A stretch of DNA of 64,000 nucleotides, taken from Alphaproteobacteria bacterium (lineage in GTDB: Bacteria > Pseudomonadota > Alphaproteobacteria > Rickettsiales > JABSSG01). A program made the position numbers and the translations under genes. The stretch lies in NCBI GenBank assembly GCA_030426905.1, contig JAUHXQ010000002.1:124001-188000 (forward strand), written 5' to 3'. The notes beneath the pieces were generated by a model. That model saw only the letters and a program-made list of their open reading frames with translations, did no database searches and had not been told where the DNA came from. Positions 9,227 to 19,666 of the stretch are shown here, piece by piece. Numbering within the stretch: position 1 is the stretch's first letter; every line of letters starts with the position of its first letter.

Positions 9227-9227
9227 C

Positions 9228-10523
9228 CTATAAATCCTTTTTTATTAACTCCAGAACAGAGTCTAAATCTAATTCAGTGATATTATTTGTTTTCCTATCT
9301 TTAAGTTCCACCTTCCCTTCTTTTGCTAATTTAGCTCCTACTATAATTGTTTTTGGAATCCCTATTAATTCATGAGTAGAAAATTTATAACCGGGACTAG
9401 CTTTAGAATCATCATATAGGACTTCTAATCCTAAATTAGAAAAAGTTGTATATAGCTGATCACATATTTTGCTGCATTGATCGTCATTAATATGCAGATT
9501 CAGCAGAGATAGATCAAATGGAGATACTGCTTTAGGCCATATTATCCCTTTATCATCATGGGATGCCTCAATGATTGCAGCAACTAGCCTTGATACTCCT
9601 ATGCCATAACATCCACCATGTGGATAAATAGCTTTACCCGTTGCATCCATAACAGTAATCTTCATCGCTTCTGCATATTTAGTGCCATAATAAAAAATAT
9701 GTCCTACTTCAATGCTTTTATGCTGTTTTAATTGTCCATTTTTTCTTGCAAGTGCTTCTTCCTCATTATAGACATCATCAGCTGCTGCATATAATGACTT
9801 TAATTTTGTAACATCTGGTTCATTAGCTAATATTTCTTCTTCTATTCCAGTGTCATAGAAAATGTCGCTTTCTCCTGTATCTGCAATGATATGAAATTCG
9901 TGGCTTAGACTACCACCTATAGGACCAGTATCAGCTCTCACCGGTATAGGAGTCAATCCCATTCTTTTTAAAATTTTAATATAAGTTACAAAAATCTTGT
10001 TATAAGATTCCTTTGAAGATCGTTCATCTATATCAAAGCTATATGCATCTTTCATATAAAATTCTCTACCACGCATTACGCCAAACCTAGGTCTAATTTC
10101 ATCTCGAAATTTCCAATTCATTTGGTAAAAAACTTTTGGAAGTTCTTTGTAAGACTTAATATTATTTCGAAATAAATCATTGATAGCTTCTTCAGCAGTA
10201 GGAGCAAATAATAAGTCATTTTCATGTCTATCCTTGATACGTAGCATTTCCTTTCCATAGCTATCATAGCGGCCCGACTCTTGCCACAAGCTTGCTGGTT
10301 GAATACAAGGCATCATAACCTCAATAGCTCCTACTTTATTCAACTCCTCTCTAATGATACCTTCAATGCGCTTTATTAACTTTAACCCTAGCGGCAGCCA
10401 AGTATATAGCCCCGAGCTTTGCTGCCGAATCATTCCAGCTCTCAGCATAAGACGATGCGAAACCACTTCAGCATTTGCAGGATCTTCTTTTAAAATTGGC
10501 AAGAAATACTGGCTAATTCTCAT
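9228..10523 (-). CDS. proS: Prolyl-tRNA synthetase (short alphaproteobacterial type)
   Basis: Charges tRNA-Pro. 431 residues; it lacks the INS editing domain of E. coli ProS, as is usual in Alphaproteobacteria. Class II motifs are clear: motif 1 in the G-L-K-L-I-K-R-I-E-G region, motif 2 F-R-D-E-I-R-P-R-F-G-V-M-R-G-R-E-F-Y-M-K-D and motif 3 G-C-Y-G-I-G-V-S-R-L-V-A-A-I-I-E. The C-terminal anticodon-binding domain starts near residue 335. First gene of proS-lolC-lolD-ispDF. Confidence 0.95.
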   Translation of the reverse strand: MRISQYFLPILKEDPANAEVVSHRLMLRAGMIRQQSSGLYTWLPLGLKLIKRIEGIIREELNKVGAIEVMMPCIQPASLWQESGRYDSYGKEMLRIKDRHENDLLFAPTAEEAINDLFRNNIKSYKELPKVFYQMNWKFRDEIRPRFGVMRGREFYMKDAYSFDIDERSSKESYNKIFVTYIKILKRMGLTPIPVRADTGPIGGSLSHEFHIIADTGESDIFYDTGIEEEILANEPDVTKLKSLYAAADDVYNEEEALARKNGQLKQHKSIEVGHIFYYGTKYAEAMKITVMDATGKAIYPHGGCYGIGVSRLVAAIIEASHDDKGIIWPKAVSPFDLSLLNLHINDDQCSKICDQLYTTFSNLGLEVLYDDSKASPGYKFSTHELIGIPKTIIVGAKLAKEGKVELKDRKTNNITELDLDSVLELIKKDL

Positions 10524-10581
10524 GATAACCTTAGTTGTATAGCGTCAAATCTTACATGAAGATAGCATAATATACAATAAA

Positions 10582-10602
10582 TAGTTCTTGGTTGTAGAAC
10601 TA
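10582..10602. terminator. Small hairpin between the 72-codon ORF and proS
   Basis: A 7-bp inverted repeat (TAGTTCT / AGAACTA) with a 7-nt loop lies downstream of the small minus-strand ORF. A short T-run follows on the plus strand only, so termination is uncertain. Confidence 0.25.
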
Positions 10603-10668
10603 GTTTTATCTAAAAAGTACAGTTATAAAATCATTTTTTTCACCGCAGATACATCTGTATGTAAGTTA

Positions 10669-10878
10669 TCACTTATCTTTTTTCCAGCTGTGAAAAGGAT
10701 AGAAATCCTGCATAACATCATCGTTAACTGATGATGGGTCCTTAGGTACACCAAGCTCTTCAATTACAGGAGAAGGAACAAATTCTGACTTACTGTTATG
10801 CGCTCCATAACTGTCTACTGCAAGATCCGGCTGTAGTTTTTTTAAAGATTTGATGAAATTTTTTTCTTTTTTATTCAT
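10669..10878 (-). CDS. Small hypothetical protein
   Basis: About 69 residues. The start is lysine-rich (M-N-K-K-E-K-N-F-I-K-S-L-K-K-L), the middle is polar with several Pro and Ser residues, and it ends F-H-S-W-K-K-D-K. No signal peptide or TM segment and no family recognised. I start at ATG 10878; a GTG three codons upstream is possible. It sits alone between proS and dnaX, divergent from dnaX. The codon use is like the neighbours, so I consider it probably real. Confidence 0.5.
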   Translation of the reverse strand: MNKKEKNFIKSLKKLQPDLAVDSYGAHNSKSEFVPSPVIEELGVPKDPSSVNDDVMQDFYPFHSWKKDK

Positions 10879-10997
10879 AAGTAGCACATTTTTACTTCAT
10901 AAATAAAGTTATTATATCATATACTGCTTGCTAAACATATAGTTAATATGCATAATGAAATTGTTTAAGAATAAGAAATTTTGTTTAAGTTTGAAGC

Positions 10998-12548
10998 ATG
11001 GTAGATAATATTAATAAACCTTATCAAGTGCTAGCTAGACGCTATCGACCTACCTGCTTCTCAGAATTAAAAGGCCAAGATGCTTTTGTTCAAGTAGCTA
11101 CTAATGCAATTAGACAAAATAAAATCGCCCATGCTTACTTATTAACGGGAATTCGTGGCATAGGAAAAACCACCATAGCTCGTATAATTGCAAAAACAGT
11201 AAATTGTACTAACCTTGATTTAAGCTCAGCAAAACTAGATCCATGTGGTAAATGTGATAATTGCACTGCTATGCAGGAACAGAGTCATCCTGATATAATT
11301 GAAATTGATGCTGCAAGCAAAACAGGAGTTAATGATATTCGAGAAGTTATTGAGGCAACAAAATTCAAGGCGCTTCTTGGTAGATATAAGATTTATATCA
11401 TTGACGAAGTACACATGTTATCCAATAATGCATTTAATGCTTTGCTTAAAACACTTGAAGAACCACCAGAATATTTAATTTTTATTTTTGCTACCACTGA
11501 ATTTCGCAAAATTCCTTTGACAATTATTTCGCGATGTCAAAAATTTGATCTACATAGATTCTCTATTCAAGATCTTACAAATCATTTGGAATATATTTGT
11601 CAGAAAGAAAAAATTAAAGCTAGCAACGATGCTTTAAAGTTGATAGCAAAATTTAGCGAGGGGTCAGTAAGAGACTCTTTATCACTCCTTGAAACAGTTA
11701 ATATCTATAGAAACAATGATGTAGAAATAACAACAGAATTAGTTGCTGATACTTTAGGACTTCCTGATTTGGTTCAGAATTATAAGATGTTGAATTTCAT
11801 TATAAACGGTAATACTGATGAAGCGATAAAAATTGCACGAAAAATGTATCATAAAGGAACTGAAGTTTCTCTTATACTTCAAGAATTACTACATTTATGT
11901 AGTAAAATTACTAAATTTATTGCTCTTAATAATTTTGCTGAAGATAGTGATTTGCCTGATTATGAAAAAACTCTCTTAACTAACACTGCTAATAAAATTG
12001 ATATCAAAAATATTACTACTATTTGGAAAATGATTTTTAAAGGAGTTGAAGAGCTAAAATACTATGCTAATGCACTTGATTTACTAGAAATACTGATAAT
12101 TAGGATATGTCATCTTTCAACCTTACCTCCTTTAGAGGATGTAATAAAAGGATTTGCTCAAAATTTACCAAATAACAATAGTAGTGCGATTGAGAAAGAA
12201 GAAAAATTTCTTCATTTTAAAGATATAGTAGCACTTTTCCGCAAAAATCAAGAAATGGTACTACATCATTATCTTATAGAAGAAGTAAGGCTTGTTGATT
12301 ATAAACCAGGAAAAATTCAAGCTCAAATTAATGATAATTTACCTGAAAATTTTACTTCAATGATAATTTCAAAACTTAATGAATGGACTTCTATTAAATG
12401 GGAATTCATGGTTGTTAGAGATGACAATGCTGCTTTTAAAACTATAAAAAAGCAAAATGAAGAAACAGTAGAAAATCATCATTTAGTTAGAGAGATTTTA
12501 AAATCTTTTCCTGGTGCAAAAATCAAAAATATTGTAGAAGTTAATTAG
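10998..12548 (+). CDS. dnaX: DNA polymerase III subunit gamma/tau
   Basis: Clamp-loader ATPase of the replicative polymerase. 516 residues. Walker A is present as G-I-R-G-I-G-K-T-T (Gly-Ile where many have Gly-Val). The zinc module is C-x8-C-x2-C-x2-C (from C-T-N-L-D-L to C-G-K-C-D-N-C), with D-A-A-S-K-T-G-V-N-D-I-R-E, Walker B I-I-D-E-V-H-M-L-S and sensor 1 F-A-T-T-E. Domain III ends near 360, and the tau tail is short for the family. The operon dnaX-ybaB-recR is classical. I saw no convincing programmed frameshift signal, so only the full-length product is called. Confidence 0.95.
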   Translation: MVDNINKPYQVLARRYRPTCFSELKGQDAFVQVATNAIRQNKIAHAYLLTGIRGIGKTTIARIIAKTVNCTNLDLSSAKLDPCGKCDNCTAMQEQSHPDIIEIDAASKTGVNDIREVIEATKFKALLGRYKIYIIDEVHMLSNNAFNALLKTLEEPPEYLIFIFATTEFRKIPLTIISRCQKFDLHRFSIQDLTNHLEYICQKEKIKASNDALKLIAKFSEGSVRDSLSLLETVNIYRNNDVEITTELVADTLGLPDLVQNYKMLNFIINGNTDEAIKIARKMYHKGTEVSLILQELLHLCSKITKFIALNNFAEDSDLPDYEKTLLTNTANKIDIKNITTIWKMIFKGVEELKYYANALDLLEILIIRICHLSTLPPLEDVIKGFAQNLPNNNSSAIEKEEKFLHFKDIVALFRKNQEMVLHHYLIEEVRLVDYKPGKIQAQINDNLPENFTSMIISKLNEWTSIKWEFMVVRDDNAAFKTIKKQNEETVENHHLVREILKSFPGAKIKNIVEVN

Positions 12549-12577
12549 CTTTTAATTAAATAGTAAAGGAGTCAAAA

Positions 12578-12886
12578 ATGGTTGATATGAACAATCTAAT
12601 GAAGCAAGCACAAGCTATGAAAGAAAAAATGGAGCAAGCACAGAAGGAGCTTTCTTCACGAGAGTACGAAGGAGAATCAGGAGGAGGCCTTATTTCTATA
12701 ACTCTTACTGGAGAAGGAGAAATGAAGTCAATAAAAATTGATCCTTCGCTTTGTAATAAGGATGAAATTGATATGCTTGAAGATTTAGTAATAACAGCAT
12801 TTAAAAATGCTAAACACAAATTAGATGAAGATAAAAAAAATAGTGTTTCAGGATTACTACCTCCTGGGATGAAAATGCCTTTCTAA
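12578..12886 (+). CDS. ybaB: YbaB/EbfC nucleoid-associated protein
   Basis: Small DNA-binding protein almost always encoded between dnaX and recR. 102 residues: an N-terminal helix rich in Gln/Met/Lys (M-K-Q-A-Q-A-M-K-E-K-M), a beta core with G-E-G-E-M-K-S-I-K-I-D-P-S, and a C-terminal G-L-L-P-P-G-M-K-M-P-F, all typical. A strong AAAGGAG ribosome site lies 8 bp before the ATG. It binds DNA as a dimer and is linked to nucleoid organisation and recombinational repair. Confidence 0.94.
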   Translation: MVDMNNLMKQAQAMKEKMEQAQKELSSREYEGESGGGLISITLTGEGEMKSIKIDPSLCNKDEIDMLEDLVITAFKNAKHKLDEDKKNSVSGLLPPGMKMPF

Positions 12887-12916
12887 ACCGTTCTTTAAAA
12901 AATATTTACTACATTA

Positions 12917-13522
12917 ATGTCACATAAAAAAATTGATCGTTTAATATATTTATTTTCTAAATTACCTGGCTTAGGCAATAGAACAGCAAAAAGAATAGTA
13001 TTGCACTTGCTCAAAAACAAAGACAGATTGATGACACCAGTAGCGGAGTCTTTGCTTGATGCCGCGAATGCAATACGCGCATGTAAGTCATGTAATAATC
13101 TCGATGAAGAAGAAATATGCTATATTTGCAATGACCATAAAAGAAATAATAAAATTATCTGCATAGTAGAGTCGATTGTAGATTTGTGGGCACTAGAAAA
13201 TGCCCGATTTTACAAAGGAAAGTACCATGTTCTTGGTGGAACATTATCCGCATCCAACGTAGACAGTGTTGCGAAGCTAGATATGAGCAAATTGCTGAAT
13301 AGAATAGAAAATGAAGAAATAGAAGAAATAATTATAGCTACAAATGCAACGGTAGAAGGGCAAACAACTGCTTTTTTTATCACTGAAAAATTAAAAAATT
13401 ACAAAATCAAAGTCACAAGATTTGCTCATGGTATTCCTATTGGCGGTGAACTGGACTACCTTGACGAAGTCACTCTTACAGCGGCTTTTAATACTAGGCA
13501 AAATTTTCAAGAAACAGCTTAG
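12917..13522 (+). CDS. recR: Recombination protein RecR
   Basis: RecFOR-pathway mediator that helps load RecA at gaps. 201 residues with the N-terminal helix-hairpin-helix (L-P-G-L-G-N-R-T-A-K-R), a C4 zinc finger (C-x2-C ... C-x2-C at about 56-71) and a Toprim domain (I-V-E-S-I-V-D-L-W-A-L-E). The C-terminal G-I-P-I-G-G-E-L-D-Y-L-D-E-V-T-L is diagnostic. It follows ybaB by 30 bp and ends the dnaX-ybaB-recR unit. Confidence 0.95.
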   Translation: MSHKKIDRLIYLFSKLPGLGNRTAKRIVLHLLKNKDRLMTPVAESLLDAANAIRACKSCNNLDEEEICYICNDHKRNNKIICIVESIVDLWALENARFYKGKYHVLGGTLSASNVDSVAKLDMSKLLNRIENEEIEEIIIATNATVEGQTTAFFITEKLKNYKIKVTRFAHGIPIGGELDYLDEVTLTAAFNTRQNFQETA

Positions 13523-13671
13523 TTTTTCAATAGATCATAAAAATTATTGCAAATTCTACAATTTCATATAAAAATACTTATAACAAAATCATTACTATGA
13601 GCTTAAGTAGTTGCAGTTTATGCTATCTAAAGGCGCAAAATGTAATAACAATAATCAATTATGGAAAAATA

Positions 13672-14364
13672 ATGTCAGATGTTATAGAAAATACTAAAAA
13701 TTTTACCTCTAATATTACAGAAAATGGACAAGAAATTTTTAACATATTATTAGAAAAAAATACCAAAAATCTAAAAGAAGTCCTAGAATCTAATGCTAAT
13801 TGCATTAACACCAAAGACGAAATGCTATGTACACCTCTTGATTATGCAATAGCTAATGAGAATTTAGATGCCGCACTATTATTAGTAGAGAAAAAAGCAG
13901 ACGTAAATTCAGTAAATAAAAATGGCTTAACACCATTACATACACTAATAAAAAATCTTGATAAATTTTGGCAAGACAATATTCCTAGCGAAAAAATTTT
14001 GGAGTTATTAAAAAAGCTAATTATTAATGGTGCGCAATCCAATACTCAAGATCGAAGAGGAAACACTGTAATTAATTGCTTAGCACAGCGTGCCAAAGTA
14101 AATAAACCTTATACAACTCTATATACCAAAATAGGAAAAATGATTTTAAGCTACGATAAAAACGCGTCAGAAACAGTGCAAATACAAAATAATATGGGAA
14201 AAACTCCTTTAGATTACTCTTCGCGAAACGGTAATAAAATATTGCGCGACACAATTTTTGACCTTTTACCTCAAAGTAGAGAGAAAATTAATCGTATTAT
14301 AGAAGAAGGAGAACGTGCAATCGAGAAAGCTCTAAGCATGAGCAAAGAAGAAGAAGTAGCATAA
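13672..14364 (+). CDS. Ankyrin-repeat protein
   Basis: About 230 residues from ATG 13672 (M-S-D-V-I-E-N-T); the frame is open to an ATG at 13597, but neither has a strong ribosome site. At least three ankyrin-type repeats are readable: T-P-L-D-Y-A-I-A-N-E-N-L-D-A-A-L-L-L, then G-L-T-P-L-H-T-L-I, then G-K-T-P-L-D-Y-S-S-R-N-G-N. An acidic/basic helical tail ends E-E-E-V-A. No signal peptide. Ankyrin proteins in Rickettsiales are often T4SS or T1SS effectors, but nothing in the sequence proves secretion. It lies just after recR and converges with ftsY. Confidence 0.75.
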   Translation: MSDVIENTKNFTSNITENGQEIFNILLEKNTKNLKEVLESNANCINTKDEMLCTPLDYAIANENLDAALLLVEKKADVNSVNKNGLTPLHTLIKNLDKFWQDNIPSEKILELLKKLIINGAQSNTQDRRGNTVINCLAQRAKVNKPYTTLYTKIGKMILSYDKNASETVQIQNNMGKTPLDYSSRNGNKILRDTIFDLLPQSREKINRIIEEGERAIEKALSMSKEEEVA

Positions 14365-14416
14365 CTCAAAAATAAAAATTATAGGTTTTTACCAGAGTAG
14401 CACAATATGTGCTGCA

Positions 14417-15325
14417 CTATAGCCCAACCAGATTTTTAGCAAAATCTTCAGCTTTGAATGAGTTGAGATCATCTATTGACTCGCCAACTCCAACAGCAAT
14501 AATAGGAACAGAAAATTTTTGAACCAACGGGATAATCACTCCTGCTTTTGCTGAACCATCTAATTTAGTTACTATAATACCAGTAAGATTCAATACTCTA
14601 CTAAAACTATCTAACTGTTTTATAGCATTTTGTCCAGTTGTAGCATCTAATACTAAAATAGTATCGTGAGGAGCAGTATCATCATGTTTTTTGATAACTC
14701 TATTAATTTTAGCCAGCTCATCCATTAGATGTGCTTTATTGCTAAGCCTGCCTGCAGTATCAATCATCAAAATATCAGCCTCATTTTCTTTTGCTTCTAC
14801 CATAGACTTATAAACTATGCTAGCTGGATCACTATTTAAACTTCCTAAAACTATTTTTGCTTTAGAGCGTTCAGCCCAAATTTGTAATTGTTCTTGCGCT
14901 GCTGCTCTAAATGTATCTGCAGCACCTAATATAACTTTTTTACCTTGATTCGTATATTGAGCAGCAAGCTTTCCAATACTAGTCGTTTTCCCATTACCAT
15001 TAACTCCACACACTAAGACAACATAAGGTTTTTGGCTAGTAAAGTCAATTTTACCAGCTGCAGGCTCTAATATTTTAGTAATAATCTTTACCAAGGCCTC
15101 TTTGATTTCTTGAGCATTTTCAGTTTCCTTAAATTTATATTTACTAAGCTCTAAAGTTATTTGATGAGCTGACTCGGCACCAACATCAGCCATGATAAGC
15201 AATTCTTCTAGTTGTTCTAAGGTTTCTTTATTGAGTTTTTGCTTTGTGAAAATATCAGAGATTCCAGATGATATTTTATTTGAGGTTCTCTGTAACCCTT
15301 TCTTAAGTTTACTCAGCCAAGTCAT
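14417..15325 (-). CDS. ftsY: Signal recognition particle receptor FtsY
   Basis: SRP receptor GTPase that docks ribosome-nascent chains at the inner membrane. 302 residues: a short N domain without the long acidic A domain of E. coli FtsY, then the G domain with G1 G-V-N-G-N-G-K-T-T, the D-T-F-R-A-A-A-x-E-Q-L insertion box, G3 D-T-A-G-R, G4 T-K-L-D-G-S-A-K-A-G and a final G-V-G-E-S-I-D-D-L closing loop. Its start touches the end of mtaB (1-bp spacing), the usual alphaproteobacterial pair. Confidence 0.96.
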   Translation of the reverse strand: MTWLSKLKKGLQRTSNKISSGISDIFTKQKLNKETLEQLEELLIMADVGAESAHQITLELSKYKFKETENAQEIKEALVKIITKILEPAAGKIDFTSQKPYVVLVCGVNGNGKTTSIGKLAAQYTNQGKKVILGAADTFRAAAQEQLQIWAERSKAKIVLGSLNSDPASIVYKSMVEAKENEADILMIDTAGRLSNKAHLMDELAKINRVIKKHDDTAPHDTILVLDATTGQNAIKQLDSFSRVLNLTGIIVTKLDGSAKAGVIIPLVQKFSVPIIAVGVGESIDDLNSFKAEDFAKNLVGL

Positions 15326-16570
15326 CTAAACAACCTCTGCCATTAGCTTGTTATCTTGAAAACCAATAATTTTAGCCTCAATTAAACTACTGGTTTTAAC
15401 TTTATTATTAAAGTAAAGCTTTAAAAAGTTTTCACTCCTTCCAGTTTGATCATTTTCAACTAACGCTGTCACATTTCTATTTAGATTATCTATACTAAAA
15501 TCATATAACTCTCTGTCTCCTGCTTCACGTAAAATACGTGCTCTCTCTTTTCGTAATTTCTTATCTACTTGAGGCATACGAGCTGCAGGAGTATTCTCTC
15601 TTTCAGAATATGGAAATACATGCAAATATTGTATTTTAGCTTCGTGCACAAGATTTAAAGTGTTTTTAAACATTTCGTCAGTCTCAGTTGGGAATCCAGC
15701 AATAATATCTGCTCCAAATGCAGCGTTTGCTCTATATTGCCTAACCTTATGGCAAAACTCTATTACTTGTTCTCTTGTGTGACGCCTTTTCATCCTCTTC
15801 AATATCATATTATCTCCTGCTTGTAAGCTAATATGTAAATGCGGCATAAATCTTTGCTCATACTTGATTAGGTCAAAAAGGTCATTATCTATTTCGGCAA
15901 CATCAATTGATGATAGCCGTATTCTAGAAATCTTAGGAACTAACTTTAATATGCGCTTAAGCATTTGTCCTAAAGTTGGCTTACCAGGCAAGTCTAAGCC
16001 GTAATCAGAGATATCAACACCAGTAAATACTACTTCTTTATAATCTTGAGCAGCCAAGACTTCTAGTTGTTTTACTATTACTCCTATAGGCACACTACGA
16101 CTATTACCTCTACCATAGGGTATGGAGCAAAAAGTACATCTATGATTGCAGCCATTTTGAATTTGAATAAAAGCACGAGTTTTATTTTCAAAACCTTGTA
16201 CCAGATGAGCAGCTGTTTCTTTAACACTCATTATATCGCTAACTACAACACTACTGCTCTCTTTATTTGATATAAGATAATTATTAGAAATAAATTTATC
16301 CTCGTTACCAAGCACTTTGTCTATCTCTTTCATTGCAGCATATTTATCAGGATTAATCTGAGCGGCACAACCAGTAACTAATATTTTTTTATCTGGATAT
16401 TTTTTACGAATATTTCGAATTTTTTGTATTGCTTGTCTTTCTGCTTCTTTTGTAACAGCACAAGTATTAAAAACTATTACATTATCTAATTTTGATTTTT
16501 TAAGATTTTCTTTGATAACCTGACTCTCAAAGCTATTTAAGCGGCATCCAAATGTGATAACTTGTTCCAT
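15326..16570 (-). CDS. mtaB: tRNA (N6-threonylcarbamoyladenosine(37)-C2)-methylthiotransferase MtaB
   Basis: Radical-SAM enzyme that converts t6A37 to ms2t6A in tRNA. 414 residues. The N-terminal MTTase domain has T-F-G-C-R-L-N-S and the cluster cysteines N-T-C-A-V-T and T-G-C-A-A-Q. The radical-SAM core carries C-N-H-R-C-T-F-C and S-I-P-Y-G-R-G. A C-terminal TRAM-like region follows. The G-C-R-L-N-S-x-E-S and C-A-V-T pattern marks MtaB rather than MiaB; miaB is present separately at 49569. Its substrate t6A depends on TsaE, also in this window. Confidence 0.93.
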   Translation of the reverse strand: MEQVITFGCRLNSFESQVIKENLKKSKLDNVIVFNTCAVTKEAERQAIQKIRNIRKKYPDKKILVTGCAAQINPDKYAAMKEIDKVLGNEDKFISNNYLISNKESSSVVVSDIMSVKETAAHLVQGFENKTRAFIQIQNGCNHRCTFCSIPYGRGNSRSVPIGVIVKQLEVLAAQDYKEVVFTGVDISDYGLDLPGKPTLGQMLKRILKLVPKISRIRLSSIDVAEIDNDLFDLIKYEQRFMPHLHISLQAGDNMILKRMKRRHTREQVIEFCHKVRQYRANAAFGADIIAGFPTETDEMFKNTLNLVHEAKIQYLHVFPYSERENTPAARMPQVDKKLRKERARILREAGDRELYDFSIDNLNRNVTALVENDQTGRSENFLKLYFNNKVKTSSLIEAKIIGFQDNKLMAEVV

Positions 16571-16612
16571 AAGTTTTTTCTATATCATGAAAATCAATAT
16601 TAGTTTAAGAAG

Positions 16613-17188
16613 CTATCCCTTAGCAAACAAAGCAATAATAATTGCAAGAATAGCAAAGCTATTTGTCAAAAAGAAAGGTATTATCCATTTAAGAATATTA
16701 TATTGTACTGAAGCTATTTCTGCCTTCATATCTTTCCTTAACCCACTGACTTCCATTTTTACATTGTCTATCTCTGATTTTAGCTCGGTTCTTACATTGG
16801 CTATTTCAGATTTCAACTCAATTTTCACATTGTCTATCTCTGTTTTCAGCTCAATTCTTACAGATTCTATCTCTGTTTTTAACTCAGTTCTTACATTTTC
16901 TATCTCTGTTTTTAATTCCTTTCTTACGGAATCTATCTCTGTTTTTAATTCCTTTCTTACGGAGTCTATCTCTATCTTTAATTCTTTCCTTACAGAGTCT
17001 ATTTCTATCTTTAATTCTCCTTTCGCAGAATTCAATTGATCTTTTGTTGCAATCCTCGAAAAATCATAATCACGACTTTGAGAAACAAGCTCAACAATAC
17101 TCTCAGCATGTTTTTCTTTAACGCCAGCGCTAATCAATGCCTTAATAGATTTGTGTGTATCGAACATATTTATTGCAGGTTCTACCAT
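16613..17188 (-). CDS. DUF1640/CCDC90-like coiled-coil membrane protein with 11-residue repeats
   Basis: 191 residues. The N-terminus (F-D-T-H-K-S-I-K-A-L-I-S-A-G-V-K-E-K-H-A) matches the start of DUF1640 proteins, relatives of eukaryotic CCDC90/MCUR1. Residues about 55-150 are near-perfect undecads (R-K-E-L-K-T-E-I-D-S-V type), giving a long right-handed coiled coil. A single C-terminal TM segment (about 165-187) ends A-L-F-A-K-G. The topology is that of a tail-anchored stalk. The DNA shows matching 33-bp tandem repeats, prone to copy-number change. Function unknown in bacteria. Confidence 0.78.
   Translation of the reverse strand: MVEPAINMFDTHKSIKALISAGVKEKHAESIVELVSQSRDYDFSRIATKDQLNSAKGELKIEIDSVRKELKIEIDSVRKELKTEIDSVRKELKTEIENVRTELKTEIESVRIELKTEIDNVKIELKSEIANVRTELKSEIDNVKMEVSGLRKDMKAEIASVQYNILKWIIPFFLTNSFAILAIIIALFAKG
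16740..17020. repeat. 33-bp tandem repeats inside the DUF1640-like gene
   Basis: Roughly eight to nine imperfect 33-bp units, each encoding one 11-residue coiled-coil turn. The units nearest 16900-17010 are the most alike, differing by only a few bases. Confidence 0.85.
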
Positions 17189-17521
17189 AAAGTTAAAATC
17201 TCTCCTCTCAAATTATACCTTTTTTTAAGGTGTTATAGCAAAGCTATAAGCAATAAATACACAAAAACACTAATTTTTTCAATTTGTTTTTATGTTTTTC
17301 ATCAATGGAGCCACTATATTCACTTCCTAGAATCATATTTATAGTGAATTTAGATAGATCAAAGATATAAAATAAAGATCAAATACTATATTTTTCTAGA
17401 ATTGAAAATAAATTCATCACAGAGCATTAATATACAAAAAAGGAGGCTCGCAGAAATTGTTGAGCCTCCTTTTCAAGAGTGTATTTATAGCAAAAAGCTA
17501 TTAAAGGAATGAACTGGTTTC
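17189..17521. other. 333-bp spacer between groEL and the DUF1640-like gene
   Basis: AT-rich spacer that holds the groEL terminator hairpin (17436-17473) and the presumed promoter region of the DUF1640-like gene. A plus-strand open frame (17036-17344) runs into it but overlaps the real minus-strand gene and has no recognisable product. No RNA gene seen. Confidence 0.6.
17436..17473 (-). terminator. Intrinsic terminator of groES-groEL
   Basis: A 12-bp perfect stem (AAAAGGAGGCTC / GAGCCTCCTTTT) with a 12-nt loop, about 50 bp past the groEL stop. On the minus strand the stem is followed by a T-run, the standard rho-independent layout. Confidence 0.85.
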
Positions 17522-19198
<1,677 letters not shown>

Positions 19199-19208
19199 TT
19201 ATTTTTAA

Positions 19209-19496
19209 TTAATTAATAACTGCCATAATATCTGACTCTTTCATCACTAAAAGAGTTTTACCATTTACTTTCACTTCGGTACCAGACCATTTACCGAAGA
19301 TAATTTTATCGCCTACTTTAACATCAAGCGGCATTCTATTACCGGTATTATCTAAAGATCCACCACCAACTGCAACAATCTTTCCTCTAATAGGTTTTTC
19401 TTGTGCATTATCAGGAATAATAATTCCCCCTGCTGTTTTTTCTTCTTGGCTATCAACCTCTACAGCCACACGATCATGTAACGGTCTTAATTCCAT
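19209..19496 (-). CDS. groES: Co-chaperonin GroES
   Basis: 10-kDa lid of the GroEL chamber. 95 residues, starting [10 protein letters not shown] and containing the mobile loop [11 protein letters not shown]. The ending [12 protein letters not shown] is usual. A strong AAGGAG site lies 8 bp before the ATG. First gene of the groESL operon. Confidence 0.98.
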   Translation of the reverse strand: MELRPLHDRVAVEVDSQEEKTAGGIIIPDNAQEKPIRGKIVAVGGGSLDNTGNRMPLDVKVGDKIIFGKWSGTEVKVNGKTLLVMKESDIMAVIN

Positions 19497-19546
19497 CTGT
19501 TTTACTCCTTATTAAGTTAATAAAATTTTTAATAGTTCCTATGATT

Positions 19547-19574
19547 GATATATGAATAATAAAAAAAATGTCAA
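19547..19574 (-). promoter_or_regulatory. groESL promoter
   Basis: On the minus strand, TTGACA (complement of 19569-19574) is separated by 16 bp from TATATC (complement of 19547-19552), about 50 bp before the groES start. CTTGAC also fits the -35 of heat-shock sigma-32 promoters in alphaproteobacteria, so either sigma factor is possible. No CIRCE inverted repeat is present, arguing against HrcA control. Confidence 0.6.
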
Positions 19575-19666
19575 GGCCTGGGACAAAAAATAATTGTATA
19601 TTCATATAAACATCGGTAATGTATAATACAAAATTATTAACATTGCAACTAAAATAGAGCCCACAT

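Noticed and set aside
11000..12548. Programmed frameshift in dnaX for a separate gamma product
   Set aside because: A-runs exist, as everywhere in this AT-rich DNA, but I found no slippery heptamer with an adjacent stem and early -1 stop at the domain III/IV border.
17036..17344. Plus-strand open frame of 102 codons over the DUF1640-like gene's 5' end and the spacer
   Set aside because: It overlaps the conserved N-terminus of the minus-strand gene, has no ribosome site and no recognisable product.
19497..19666. CIRCE element for HrcA control of groESL
   Set aside because: No TTAGCACTC-N9-GAGTGCTAA-like inverted repeat is present in the spacer.
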